Source: Inia geoffrensis (taxonomy: Eukaryota > Chordata > Mammalia > Artiodactyla > Iniidae). Taken from it: a DNA stretch of 64,000 bases. The notes below the pieces were generated by a model. The model worked only from the letters and a program-made list of their open reading frames with translations. It was not told the DNA's origin and ran no database searches. A program made the position numbers and the translations under genes. The stretch lies in NCBI GenBank assembly GCA_036417435.1, contig CM070904.1, positions 59,404,408-59,468,407 of the forward strand, written 5' to 3'. This document shows, one piece after another, positions 36,297 through 48,615 of the stretch (its first letter is position 1; every line of letters starts with the position of its first letter).

Positions 36297-39111
36297 GACA
36301 GCAAATACACATCTAGTCGCAGGAGCTCAGACATTCACCCTTTACACTTTATATAGAGTATTTAGACTTCCAAGTTCAAGGTAATTGTGAATTAGAGCAA
36401 GCTCAACTCCAACTGATATTTTGTACCAATAGGAAGCAAGTTACCTTATATCTTCTGACAAAGTGAAAGACACATGGAATGGGGAAATGGGAAAATTATT
36501 TCATGACTTTTTTTCTTTTTCACATGCATTTAACCACTCCACAAGATTAAGTGCACAGACACTTAATCAGAAGCATGTGAAGGTTTTGATTTTTAATAAG
36601 AATGTTTAACTCTTTTCAAAACCTTGAAAATTGCCAGCCCCAGTTTTCAACAGCCTGCTGACTACATAAGATAATGCAATGGGATTTTGAGATGTTTCCT
36701 ATTGTCTTGGAAATTCTTCTGAAGCTCCAAAAATGAAAATAGTAGGTAATAAGTACATTTACCTTCTGAAAAAAAAAAAAAAACAACTAAATATATCTAT
36801 ACTAGACATAACTAAAAGATAGCAGAAACAATCTAATGATTTCATCAATCACAATGATGCACTTCCTGCCTCTATATAGAGTTTGTTATACTATGACCCT
36901 AATCTTCTGGCAAAATCATCATGTGTTCTGGACAAGGAGCTGGTGATCATTTGCCAAAATAGCAACAGTTTGTGCTTAAAATAGTACCAAAAATCACATG
37001 TTAGAGCATTCTGGCACATCTTGCACTATCAATATTCTATACCTGATATGGCTCTAAAGGCTATGTAGTGAAAAGAAAGAAATGTGAGAATAAAAGCCCT
37101 AAGTCATATTTAACTTAATGAAATAGAATGTTGATTTAATGTTAACAAGTAGAGATATTTCAAGTAATAACTTGGTATTTTGTAAACAGATATTGAGGAG
37201 GGCTCCTAGAAAATAGTATGGTAATACTCCCAAGTTGGTAGACTATGGCAACTAAAAGGCAAGAACCCAGCCGAAGTGGCTAATCTCACTCATCCACTGA
37301 CAGACTGTGAAAACTGTGGGATTTATGCCAGGGTCAATCACAATACTAAATGTGAATCTTTCTCTACTTTCCAAAGATAGACTTCCTGATTGAATATAGC
37401 AAACCTAATGAATGAATAAAAAGACAATCCAAATCCGATAATTTTAAACAAAAATTAAAGGCAATACTTCTGAAGCTGAAGTGGTATTCAGTTCCAAATC
37501 TGAAAACAGGAAGATAGAAATCAAAGTGTGTATTGTTTAGGAGAGAGGGGAAGATTTTGAATTTAAACAAGTGATTTAATCACGTGGTGAAAATTTTCAT
37601 TATGAACTACGTGATCTCCGATACTTTAAAAATCTACTGTTCCTTTCTAGACACAATTCTGCAAGTTTAGATCCTCCTCAAATGTCACAATTTTGATTTC
37701 TAAAATGATATTGTTTTGTTATACAAAGTCACATTTTCTTGTTTTCAAAGTCTTTTAAGTTTATTTAAACTACTAGAAATGACCTTTGGAAAACAATACC
37801 TGGAATATCTGACAGAAAAAAATCTCTAATCTTGAAATTCACCTTAGGTTTAACAATTTGGAAAAATTAAGAGGGAATAATATAGATTACATACTTGGAG
37901 TTTTTGTTTTGGTTTAATTCAGTATTTAACTGAACCCAGCATCTTTCCAAACCCCAAATGTATGGAGTTTCTTGCTCTTCTTCCTGGTAAGAGAAGAGAT
38001 ATTTTTTTAAAGAAACCTTTTATTATAATCATATTCTCACTTTCTTTTCTCATATTTCTCATACATATATTAAACCTATAGAGGATTGCTAGGTAATTAA
38101 GACATCCTTATATTTTCTGAGTCCTAGAAGTCAGTTTCAAAATATTTCAATGTTAGAGGCAAATAATGCCAACCACGTTGTAAATAAATATAAAAGGGAA
38201 AGCAAAACTGTGTTAATAGGTCCAGATTTCAGTCGGGCATTTCTTGCCTTTCTGCCCTTTGTACTAGTTAGTATGTGTGGTAGATAAGTGTGGCCCAGCG
38301 GTAGCAACATAACAGGGCATGTGTGGACAAACATGAGCTGGGTTCCACTCTCAAGACGAGGCAGGACACACCAGGCAGGACAAGGCTGGGGCATAGCCTC
38401 AGCAGAGAACTCTCTCCCGGAATCCCTTGTAACTAAGGAATGATTGCTTTTCTAACATCGTGTCCAAATGACAAAGGCAAAATTCAACAAAATAAAAAGT
38501 TTGCATCTGTTAGGTACCACCTACATCTGCCTACATATCTTCGTGACGCAGACTGAGAATGTGCGTATGTCACTAGCAGAGGGGGTTGGAGCTCATAGCA
38601 TGAATCCCATTGGCAAGGATGTATTTTAGTGGGTTGAATTACACCCATCTGATAAACAACATTTGGGTTCTCCACAGGGAGGGCTTGGAAAGAGAGAGGC
38701 TGCTCCCGAGGAGATGCTGACACTGGGGAAGAAAGCAGGGAGGAAATGCAGCATAACAAAATCCCATTGAACTATTGATGATGGCGTCTCTAGAACGAGA
38801 GTTTGCCGGTCACTGCTATCTTGGAAGAAGTTACACAGATATTGATATGCACAAATTAAAAAAAGAAAAAAAAGTTTCATTCTTCAAATAATTTCTTTTA
38901 TATGAAATTATTTTTCAAATAACTATGCCTGTAGGATTTTTCTGGAAAAATAAAAGTCTATAAAACCCAAATATCAGAAAGTTTTAAAGACATTTGGATA
39001 AAATCCTCACACAGATTCAGTTGGATTAAAACTAATTCCACTTCTCTTGTAATAACCTATAATGAAAGAGAATCTAAAAAAGAATATATATATATTATAT
39101 ACATATACACA
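36297..39111. other. Unassigned intergenic stretch
   Basis: Mixed-composition DNA with no recognised gene or repeat. Open frames at 38137-38394 and 38484-38880 have no recognisable domain. Confidence 0.5.
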
Positions 39112-39199
39112 TATATGTATGTATATAATTGAATCACTTTGTTGCACCCCTGAAACTAACACTACTTTGTAAATCAACTATATTTCCATTAAAAAAAAA
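39112..39199 (+). mobile_element. Short L1 3' end
   Basis: AATTGAATCACTTTGTTGCA, then ACTAACACTACTTTGTAAAT, ends in a poly-A run at 39190-39199. It is preceded by a TA-rich tract at 39085-39120. Confidence 0.8.
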
Positions 39200-39639
39200 A
39201 TTCCACTTCTGGGTCTGTCTAAAATTTTGCATTTGGCTAGGAGAGTTAGCGAACACTTATTTTTAAAGTTTCTTTTAGCTGCTAAAGTATATATAGTGTG
39301 TAGTATATATGAATGCAATCACTATTTTTTCAATTGACCTCTTACACAGCAATCTTGCTAAATTAACTTAGAAACTCTCATAATTTCGTTATAGATGCCT
39401 CAGAATTTTGTATGTATGCAATCGTATGACCTGAAATACAACGAGAATTGTATTTCTTTCTTCCCAGTTCTCATAGCTCCATTTTCTTGACTTACTGCAC
39501 TGGCAGGGCCTTTCAAGAAAACATTGGAAAAAAGTGAATATTCAGCTACATTTTTCCATTCCTCAAATCAAAAGGAAATCATTCAGCATTCCTGGTTAAG
39601 GATGACATTTCTGGATTTTTTTTCTTCTAGATACCATTT

Positions 39640-40740
39640 ATCAAATCAATAGTCTCCTTCTATTCATAGTTTGCTAAGACTTTTGATCATAAATAAGAAT
39701 TGAATTCTATCATGAGCTTTATCTCCATCTATTGAGATGGCTACATGATTGTGCTCCTTTGTTAACTTGTGAAATGCACTGATTTTTTTTTAATGCAAAG
39801 CCAATTTTACATTCCTAGAATAAACATAACTTAATCATGATGTATCCTTTTTGGATATTGCTATATTGGGTTTATTGATACTTTGTTTAGGGTTTTTATA
39901 TCTATGCTCATGAGTAAGATTGGCCTGTAACTTTTCCTTCTTAGAACGTCCTTCTGAGGTTTCAGCGTCAAGGTTATACTTGCCACATAAAACAGGTTGA
40001 GGAATGTTCCTTCTTTATTCTCTGGCAGAATTGATCTAAACTGGTGTATTTCTTTTTAAACTGTTTGATAAAATTCATCAAAAATAGCAAGTGGCTTGGG
40101 AGTGTTTTTTGTGGCATGCTGGATTTTGTTTGTTAGTTTGAGTTTGTTTATCTTTTAAATTTAGGATTCAATGTCTTTAATAGTCAAATTATTTTTCTCT
40201 TTTTGCAATAATTTTGGTCAGTTTTACATTGGGCGGAATTTATCAAAATTTAAATTTATTACTATATAGTTCATAATATCCTCTTTTAATAGTTTAAATC
40301 CTGAAAAATACATTATAATGTCATTTTTTCCATTTTTTATATTGATTATCTGTGCCTTTTTACTTTTTTTTCTTCATCATTCTTACCAAATATTTATCTA
40401 TCTTGGTCTTTGCAAAAAACTAACTTTTGTCTTTGTTGATCCCTATATTATGATTGGGTTTTATTACATTATTTTATACTTTTATTATTTACTGCCTTCC
40501 ACTTTCATTGGATTTAACTTGCTCTATTTAACTAAGTTTTTGAGATTAATGCTTGCCTTGTTGATTTTCAGCCATTCTTCTTTTCTGATACATACTTATT
40601 TGTATATGTACATATATAAATCTCACAAGTTTTGGGGTGTAGTATTTTTGCAAGCATTTATTTATTCATTTTCTACTTTTCATTTTGATTTTTTCTTTGA
40701 CCCATAGGCTACTTGGAAGTATGCTCCTTAAATTCCAAAT
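39640..40740 (-). mobile_element. Ancient L1 ORF2 fragment
   Basis: Antisense landmarks: ATCTATTGAGATGGCTACAT (RT motif-A region), TTTTACATTCCTAGAATAAA, ATTGGCCTGTAACTTTTCCT and ATCAAAAATAGCAAGTGGCT. Heavily decayed. The plus-strand open frame at 40318-40707 is antisense to it and T-rich, not a gene. Confidence 0.78.
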
Positions 40741-40799
40741 CTGTGAGGATTTTACGGTTATCATTCTGGCTAATTGCCTAATTAAGAATGTTAAGGGAA

Positions 40800-41830
40800 A
40801 AACACATTAAGATGGGTAGGAGGGGCAGAGACGCAGCCTAGTCAGTATTCACACCCCACAGAGGAGACCCACAGGTGGAAGGGATATCACAAACTCAGAG
40901 CACTTCTTAAGCAGCAAGGAGTTCTAGTCCCATACTGGACACCCCAGCCCTGGGGTCTGGCACCAGGAAGATGAGGCCCCATAACTGGCTTTGAGAACCA
41001 ACAGAGCTTACAACCCAGAGAGCCAGAGGGTTATAGGAAAACAAGACTCCCATCCTAAAGGGCTCATGCAAAAAAATCAGTGACTGAGTAGCGGCACAGA
41101 GGTAGCAGATTGAAAAAGTACCTGATGCTCTAGCTGACCTCCCGAGACCACCCCAGCACGACCCCAGCCTTTACCCAGCTCCAGCCTCAGCCCTCCCAGC
41201 AAGACTGCAGTCCTCAGAACGCCCCCCAAAAAGGTCCCAGCCCATGATGGGCTCAGGCTCTAGCACTCCCACCAAGGTGGTGGCCCCTGGAACACCGCAG
41301 GAAAAGCCTTGGTCTGTGCCCACACCAGTTCCAGCCATACCACCAAACCCATCAGGCACATGCAGGCACATAGAGATGCTCCTGTGCAAAGCCATGCCTC
41401 CAAGACCAGCAGAGGTAACTCTTTTGCCTAGTTCATAGAAACTAACACAGAAAGTCAAGCAAAATGAGATGACAAGGGAAATGGTTCCAAATGAAAGAAC
41501 AAGATAAAACTCCAGAGAAAAACCCTAATGAAGTGAACATAAGTAATTTACCTAGAAAAGAGTTTAAAACAATAGTCATAAGGACGCTCACCAAACTCAG
41601 CAGAATACCAGAGAAACACAAGAACTTCAACTATAAAAAAGAATGAATCAGAGCTGAAGAATAAAATAACTGAAATGAAAAATACACTAGAGGGAATCAA
41701 CAGCAAATTAGATGATTTGGAAGAACACATAAGTAACCTGGAAGATAGACTAGTGGATATTACCCCCCTATTAGAGAACTTCTGGATAGCTGGGACAAAA
41801 ACTTATTCAATTTTGATATCCCAAGCAGCA
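40800..41830 (+). mobile_element. Ancient L1M 5' region and start of ORF1
   Basis: A G+C-richer 5' UTR-like part (40800-41440) leads into GATAAAACTCCAGAGAAAAA, ATCAGAGCTGAAGAATAAAA and TGAAAAATACACTAGAGGGA. This encodes a short ORF1-like coiled-coil segment (NTLEGINSKLDDLEEHISNL, 41678-41740). It matches old L1M 5' ends and stops being recognisable near 41830. Confidence 0.72.
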
Positions 41831-43764
41831 CCATACCAGGCGGATGGGTATTATGGATGAATAAATGGAAAAAGAGGAAAAGGAAGGAAGTTTCTCCAAA
41901 TACCTGAGGATCATAAAACGTTCTCCTGCTGTAAAATTCTTCTCTTTTTGAGTGGTGCAAAACACAAGGGCTAGAGGCTTAAAACTCTGTGCAGTACAAC
42001 GTCTGGAATATTCTGATAGTAAATAAAGTAGCTAGTTCTATATTAAAATGAAATAAGAAGCTCTTTTTAAAAAGAAAAGAAAGGAAAAAGTGCATATTTC
42101 TGCCAGTTATAAACAGATCTCTAATTTAAATTTCCAATAGCAACTAGTTATTATGTCACTTTTTTTACTTTAAAAAGTTATCATTTTTGAAAGAGGTGGA
42201 AGAAGATAGAGGGAGTTTTTTGGAAAAAATGAAGTCTGTTATTTAACACAGCTCATTGGATAGCTGGTCATTCATAGTTTCTCACGAGGAGTCCCCAAGA
42301 CAACACTCTATACATTTAAACTTTGTGTTCTCAGCCTGAAACATGAAAATGATTTCTGTTAGCCTGACCAAACGTTCCCACTGTAAGCAGTGTAGGCTGA
42401 ACTCCTCTACAAATACACACATATTCCTGACTATTTGAACAGCATGTCCTCCCTTGAGAAAATAGTCACCTCTATATGGATAAATTGATTAGTCAAGTCC
42501 ATACTACTCCAACTTTAAAATAGCATGAATATTTTCAACACCCAAAGATAAGGAGTTTTTAATTTAAGTGTTGAGAGGCTCTTCAATGTGTTGACAACAG
42601 CAGAATATGACAAATTATTCTGTATGACCAAGAAGCTCTGCCAGCTAATGATTGAGAGGAAATCAAAATGGTGACCCAATATTTCAGGGAACACAAAGAG
42701 GACAAGGGGAGACCAATTTTCTCAGTTTGGAGGGCTTATGGTCTTTGGTGGTTATGCTGATAAACTGTCTGTATAAATGTCTGTGTATAACTTGTCTGAC
42801 TGCAAGGAGGGTCACTGTCTTCAAAAGGCTAAAAGTAATACAGGGAACTTTTAATCAACATGTAAAATTTACTTTTGCTAAAAGTGAAAGCATGTAATCA
42901 GACAAAATTATCAAAGCACAAATAGTCACAGCACTCTCCCCCCCACCCAACTCAATCCCCCGGAACTCAGTGCTGAGATTGGCCTTAAGTCAAGAACAAG
43001 AAGATCTCGTTTTATTCTAGGTAATATGGAGAAGGTTATTGTGGTTTGTCAGAGAGAGCATTGAACTGAATAGGGTATATAAGGAGATAGTGAAAAGCAC
43101 AGGTTAAGGAAAATACAGTAAGAGTCAAGCCAAAGGCTTGATAAATATTGTACTTAGACACTGCAAAGCTGGAGTATCACATAGCTTCAAGGGCACCATT
43201 CTCAAAGAATGAATTAGCGGTGCCTGACAGCATCATGCTATGGTTGCCCCTAACTTTGCCTGGTGAGGATATATGTAATCATGGTCAAGACAGTAAATGC
43301 TACATCTGACAGGAAAAAGAGTTTGAACAGTGACAAAGTCAAGAGTTCAGTAATTATAGTTGCTGCTGTAGACATATTGGAACATTGGCAGACTGCAGTA
43401 AGGATTGCTGATTTGTCCAGTGCAATTGTGACTCGTAATTCTTTTAAGTAGAGCACTAAAATTTATAGCAAGCTCTGAAACTGTAGAGTCAGAACCATTA
43501 AATTCTAGTAAGGAAATTCCGTGATGTAGCAAAATCTGTGACCTCCTTGGGCTGAGTGATTTAAGAAGGGGCCAAAGACCTTCTACTCGAAATGTCACTG
43601 AGGTCAGCCTGCTATACGCCATTCCACTCATGGAGGCCTAAGTTAGGTTTTAACACTAAAGAATCCTTTGAAAGTAAAGGTATTGTTTTTTCCCCCATTC
43701 TTTATTTATTTCAATGGTCTTGTTCCAAAAAAATAAGCAAAAATTTGAAAATGATTTACATCCA
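41831..43764. other. Unassigned intergenic stretch
   Basis: Nothing recognised. Opposed overlapping frames at 43250-43631 have no recognisable content and are bounded on the right by an old L1. Confidence 0.5.
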
Positions 43765-44418
43765 CAGGAAAACCTTCACACCGGTGATTAGAGCAGCTGT
43801 ATTTATAATTGCCAAAACTTGGAAGCAGCCAGGATGTACTTCAGTAGGTGAGTAGAAAAATCAACTGTTGTACATTCAGACAATGGAATATTATTCAGCA
43901 CTAAAAAAAAAATGAGCTATCAGTCCATGAAAAGAGATGGAAGAACTTGAAATGCTTATTGCTAAGTGAAAGAAGCCAATCTGAAAGGCTACGTAGTGTA
44001 CTATTCCAGTTATATGACAGTCTGGAAAAGTCAAGACTATGGAGACACTAAAAAGATCAGCAGGTGCCAGCAGTTGGATGGGAAAAAGGATGAATAATCA
44101 GAGCACAGATGACTTTTAGGGCAGTGAATATACCCTGTTATGATACCACAGTGGTGGATACATATCATTATACATCTGTCCAAACTCATGAGATATACAA
44201 CACTAAGAGTGAACTGTAATGTAAACTATGGGCTTTGAGCAGTTATGATGTGTCAATGTAGGTTCATCATTTGTAGTAAACATACCACTTGGATGTGAGG
44301 TGTTGATAATGGGGGAGGTCATGCATGTGTGGGGGAAGAGCCTATATAGAAAATCTTTGTACCTTCCTCTCAATTTTGCTGTGAACCTAAAACTGCTAAA
44401 AATAAGTTTTATTAAAAA
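43765..44418 (+). mobile_element. Ancient L1M 3' portion
   Basis: It shares the same landmarks as the copy at 15.1-16.5 kb: AATATTATTCAGCACTA, AAAGATCAGCAGGTGCCAGC, GTGTCAATGTAGGTTCATCA and CTAAAACTGCTAAAAATAAG. It starts later in ORF2, at a sequence equivalent to AALFIIAKTWKQP. The tail is decayed. Confidence 0.85.
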
Positions 44419-44873
44419 TGATTTACAAATATACGTAAAATATTGCCAAAGTACATAAATTGGATGTAGGGAAGAGAGGTGAGGCAGTGGGAGTATAAAG
44501 GTGAAGACATTAAACAGGATAACACTCTTCTTGGGGAAGGCCAAGCTATTGACCCACGATAAACCATTAATTGGTCAGATGATCTAATTAGGCACTAAAG
44601 TATACAGGACAATTTTGGTTGGGAGTTGTCAGAGGTTGACAGATGGGAGAAATCCAGCATGTGGGACCCAATCCCTCAAGAACTGTTTTAAATGAGAAAT
44701 CATAGGGGGAAAGTCTTAAGACATAGGAAGACAACATTAAGGGCTCTTAATTCTGAAATGAATGAAGCAGATGGGAAAAGCAAGCTAGCTAGCAAAGCAG
44801 GGACACAGTTTAGCAGGTGGGGAGGCACTAGAATGATTTTGCAGAAAAGGCTCTGGTTCTTGTAGCAGATTCC

Positions 44874-45110
44874 TTTTTTTTTTTTTACCACGTTACACGA
44901 TTTTATTACAATCTCCTCTTTCCTTCTACCAAAAACTTCACTTCTAAGAAGTTTGTGCTCCACATAAGGCACAAAAATGCTCTGTAGCATCAGTGTGATC
45001 ACCGTGTGTGGGGCTCCCTGGGGAAGCAGAGCCAGTACAGGGAAAGAAGAACCAGCAAAAGAGAACTTGTGATAAAAACCCAAGTGATGCAGGGCCCTCA
45101 AGAGTTCAGC
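44874..45110 (-). pseudogene. Possible processed-pseudogene 3' end of unknown parent
   Basis: On minus, a sequence of about 200 bases ends with AATAAA (44902-44907 on plus), 15 bases later a run of 13 A's (44874-44886). This is the spacing of a genuine mRNA 3' end copied back into DNA. The frame 44911-45101 on minus stays open (QSIFVPYVEHKLLRSEVF), but I do not recognise it. No clear target-site duplication was found and the left (5') limit is unknown. An unrecognised retroelement is the alternative. Confidence 0.35.
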
Positions 45111-45199
45111 TCACTAAGCTACAGGGGCAACTGAGAAATTTCTCCCTGCGACTGCTGACTGTTGGGTCTCTTCTTACACTTTTTGGTATTGATAAACAA

Positions 45200-45590
45200 T
45201 GTCATGATCTGGTCCCTGCTTACCTCTCTAGGTTTATTTCCTGAATTTTTCCTAACCTACTACATATGCCGCATGCTCTCAAGTCTCTGTGCCTTTGTAC
45301 ACACTGTTCCTTCAGACTGGAATTACCTAATCCCCTTGACATTCTTGATAGCTGTTATTCAATCTTTATTACTTATCCTTAACGTTATTTCTGTTGATAT
45401 TTCCAAACTAACCAGATTCTTCTGTGGATATCTATTAGCTGCAGCATTTATCATTTATCTGTGTTAAAAATGCTGGGGTTTTGGCCTAAGAAACTTGATT
45501 TTAAGGACAATGTCTTAGAAGTTTCCCAATCCTCACTCTTAGCACATAACACACTACCTATAACATAACATTTGTAGAATGAATAGTTGA
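45200..45590 (+). mobile_element. L2 remnant
   Basis: CTCTGTGCCTTTGTACACAC, GTTCCTTCAGACTGGAATTA and a terminal GTAGAATGAATAGTTGA match the L2 3' region. Frames here are incidental. Confidence 0.75.
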
Positions 45591-46060
45591 TAAATTCATT
45601 ATGTCCTATTTTATCATTTATTTTTGTTACAGTTTCATCTGGCTTCTACTGATTATACATTAAGATGCACGTATATATATACATATGCACACACCTAAAG
45701 CTCATTGGTTGCCCATATCCAAATTACAATCTAATATGGATTACTTCTTAGAAACTTTAAAGTACATGCTAATTTCATGCACACTAAGGAGTTTTGGGTA
45801 CATTTCAGTCATGTGGGATAGTATTCTTGTATCTTGTCCTTAATGTCTGTGGTCAACATTGTCTGGGGACTATAGGCTACTGCCCACTTACTATATCCAA
45901 ATTATTGGGCCTACTCTCCAATCATTTTTGTTGCTGTTGTTGTTACTGCTGCAGGCACTACTTTATAGTGTCATGATTGAAAACAAATGACAATACTTTA
46001 GCTAAACTTATTTGTTAAAAATTTCAACAAAAAACATTAACTGCCATTAATTACTACCTT

Positions 46061-46497
46061 AGCATTTAATAAGTATCTACTATGTGCCAGACGCAGAGCT
46101 AGGTATTTTTACCCTCCTTGTATCCAGTTTTCACAACAGCACTAACAAATGAGCATTAAAACCCACAGCTTGGGGCTTCCCCAGTGGCGCAGTGGTTGAG
46201 AGTCTGCCTGCCGATGCAGGGGACGCGGGATCGTGCCCCGGTCCGGGAGGATCCCACATGCCGCAGAGCGGCTGGGCCCGTGAGCCATGGCCGCTGAGCC
46301 TGCGCATCTGGAGCCTGTGCTCCGCCACGGGAGAGGCCACAACAGTGAGAGGCCCGCGTACTGCACAAAAAAAAACCAACGCCACAGCTTGCACATGAGG
46401 AAACTGAAGTTCACTGAGGATACTGGGGTGCCTCAGTCACATCACAAGGAATGGTGGAGCTGAGACTCTGCTCTTTACTATGCCAGCCTGTCTCCCT
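46061..46497 (-). mobile_element. MIR split by a CHR SINE
   Basis: Left part (46061-46172): TAATAAGTATCTACTATGTG and CCAGACGCAGAGCTAGGTAT. Right part (46382-46497): CACATGAGGAAACTGAAGTT and GGTGGAGCTGAGACTCTGCT. The two halves are collinear with MIR, interrupted only by the SINE at 46173-46378 and its duplication. Confidence 0.82.
46173..46378 (+). mobile_element. CHR-family SINE inserted in a MIR
   Basis: GGGCTTCCCCAGTGGCGCAG to GAGGCCCGCGTACTGC plus a short A tail. Flanks CCACAGCTTG (46163-46172) and CCACAGCTTG (46382-46391) duplicate part of an older MIR, which resumes in order after the SINE. Confidence 0.92.
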
Positions 46498-47019
46498 ATA
46501 AAAGAACTTCTTTTTGTACACATGGTTCTCTATTCAATGATTTTCTTTACTAAAAAATGAATGATGGGTGAGTATGCATATTTTAATGTAATTAAACCTT
46601 TGATACACAAAAGCATAAGCAAACAGAACAGTAAAGACAAAAGAAAGTAGTGCAAATGTTACCCAGATTAAGGCCGTATAAACCAGTGAACCAGAAGCAC
46701 TTCAGACAAACCAGCAATACCCTGAGTATCCCAGTCATACAGCCGTGAATTTCACTGCTGCTTGGCTTTTCTTTCCAGGCTGTGCTTCCTCAGAGGCAGA
46801 AAGATACAATTCAGTGAATGAAATTCCTCATAAAATCAAATTCTAGTAACCACCCCTACCCCCAGTGGAGTTCGGGGTTGAGGTATACACGAGAGAAAAG
46901 AAATCATTTTAAATTTTGGTTTTATGGACACTGAATTACTCAAACATTATTATTATTCTTTTAGATCCCAATCTTAATCCCAATAGTATTTCTTAAGCAC
47001 TTAATAGACTTGACTTTTT

Positions 47020-47218
47020 TTTTTTTGCGATACGCTGGCCTCTCACCGTTGTGGCCTCTCCCGTTGCGGAGCACAGGCTCCGGACGCGCAGGCTCAGCGG
47101 CCATGGCTCACGGGCCCAGCCGCTCCACGGCATGGGGGATCTTCTCGGACCGGGGCACGAACCCACGTTCCCTGCATCAGCAGGCGGACTCTCAACCACC
47201 GCGCCACCAGGGAAGCCC
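47020..47218 (-). mobile_element. CHR-family SINE, young
   Basis: Poly-T followed by the reverse complement of a well-preserved CHR-2-like SINE. Flanks TAGACTTGACTTTTT (47005-47019) and TAGACTTTACTTTTT (47219-47233) differ at one base. Confidence 0.93.
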
Positions 47219-47224
47219 TAGACT

Positions 47225-47370
47225 TTACTTTTTAGGGCAGTTTCATTTCTACAAAAATAAATAAATAAATAAAAACGAGGGGAAGTACAGAGTTCCCATA
47301 TGCTCTCTGCCGCACATGTGCACAGCCTCCTGCACTATCAAGATCTTGCACCAGAGTGGTATGTGATGTT
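47225..47370 (-). mobile_element. Old L1 3' UTR fragment
   Basis: GGGCAGTTTCATTTCTACAA, AGGGGAAGTACAGAGTTCCC and ATGTGCACAGCCTCCTGCAC correspond to antisense L1M 3' UTR. An (AAAT)n patch is at 47255-47273. Confidence 0.6.
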
Positions 47371-47416
47371 CTCCTATTTTAATAAATTATATCTCCGTCT
47401 CCATGGAATTTATTGA

Positions 47417-47610
47417 GTATGGATTCATCATGCACTAGTTCCCTAAAAACTGGTTAAATCATACCGAAATTCTCATATACTCAACATATAAGGTGAATCC
47501 AAATAGCTCATTCCCAGCCTTTTCAGAAAAATCGAAATCGTAGCTGACACTAGCTGAAGGTTTTTTATTTGTGCTTTTCTGAGCACTTGACTTGTATGAA
47601 GTCATTTAAT
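47417..47610 (+). repeat. Copy A of a local direct duplication
   Basis: It aligns by eye with 50127-50312 at roughly three bases in four. Shared blocks include TTAGTTCCCTAAA/CTAGTTCCCTAAA, TTTCAGAAAAATC and AGCTGACAC. It contains the start of a MIR plus about 130 bases of non-MIR sequence. Confidence 0.7.
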
Positions 47611-47620
47611 CCTCCTAACA
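47545..47620 (-). mobile_element. MIR, short remnant
   Basis: GAGCACTTGACTTGTATGAA followed by GTCATTTAATCCTCCTAACA is the start of antisense MIR, then it breaks off. It corresponds to the start of the MIR at 50250 and lies within the duplicated segment. Confidence 0.6.
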
Positions 47621-48222
47621 AATAGTGAAAAATGGGTGAGTATACATGTTTCAGCAAACTATAAAATGTCTTCATCTTCTCCATGGAATTTGTGGCACCC
47701 AGCACATGCAGTTTCCATGTGTCAGAGGTTGATCAACAAATGCATCCATGAAAGGCAGGAAAAGGTTGAACACTTCTCAATATATATTCATGGAAAAAAT
47801 ACAGTAGTCATATCATGGGGGAATCATATTGCTCAGTCCATATACTGTCATACATACTTGTGTTTCCTTGCAAATGAGCCAAAGTGGGAAAGGGATGGGA
47901 CAAAATCATTGTAAACAGACGGGACAAACTAAATTGAAAATATTGTTCATCGTACCAAAGGATATACTACTATAAAGGCTCTGACTCTGTCTTCATAATA
48001 TAAATTAAAAATGGAAAGTAATCAAATTAACCTTTGGGACTTGTTTCTAAAAATAGTTTTTATGGCATTACAATGTTTTAACAGATTCTGCTTAATCAAA
48101 TGTACCTTCTAAAACTGGCTTTTCACAGAATTATCATTAAAGTCCATGATTATAACCTTGAGATTAGTCAAATCTTGAAACACCTTCTGAGTCAGTCTTT
48201 CAAAATATAAAATAACCCTCAG

Positions 48223-48438
48223 GGGCTTCCCTGGTGGTGCAGTGGTTGAGAGTCTGCCTGCCAATGCAGGGGACACGGGTTCGTGCCCCGGTCTGGGAAG
48301 ATCCCACATGCTGCGGAGCGGCTGGGCCCGTGAGCCATGGCCGCTGAGCCTGCGCGTCCGGAGCCTGTGCTCCGCAACGGGAGAGGCCACAACAGTGAGA
48401 GGCCCGTGTACTGCAAAAAAATAAATAAATAAAAAAAT
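48223..48438 (+). mobile_element. CHR-family SINE, young
   Basis: A well-preserved CHR-2-like copy with an (AAATA)n tail. Flanks AAATAACCCTCAG (48210-48222) and AAATAACCTTCAG (48439-48451) differ at one base. Confidence 0.93.
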
Positions 48439-48615
48439 AAATAACCTTCAGTATTGGTGCAAGATTAAGAATGGTCTGTTGTATGAATCACAACCTTTTC
48501 AAGCATAGGAATTAAAGAAAAAAAATTTCCAAAATTCCATAGTCCCTGAATACTGTAAATGTATTTTTTGTATCTACTTATTGAGAAAATACATAGGGAC
48601 AAGACCCCTAAAACT

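Noticed and set aside
36040..36384. Frames encoding repeated Pro-Ser-Phe-Leu or Lys-Glu-Gly-Arg units
   Set aside because: These are translations of the GGAA microsatellite.
40318..40707. 129-codon plus-strand frame rich in Phe, Leu, Ile and Tyr, resembling a membrane protein
   Set aside because: T-rich antisense of a decayed L1 gives hydrophobic translations by composition alone.
46131..46414. Overlapping frames on both strands, also at 47.0 and 48.2 kb
   Set aside because: All lie in CHR SINEs, which are G+C-rich and give the same spurious peptides in every copy.
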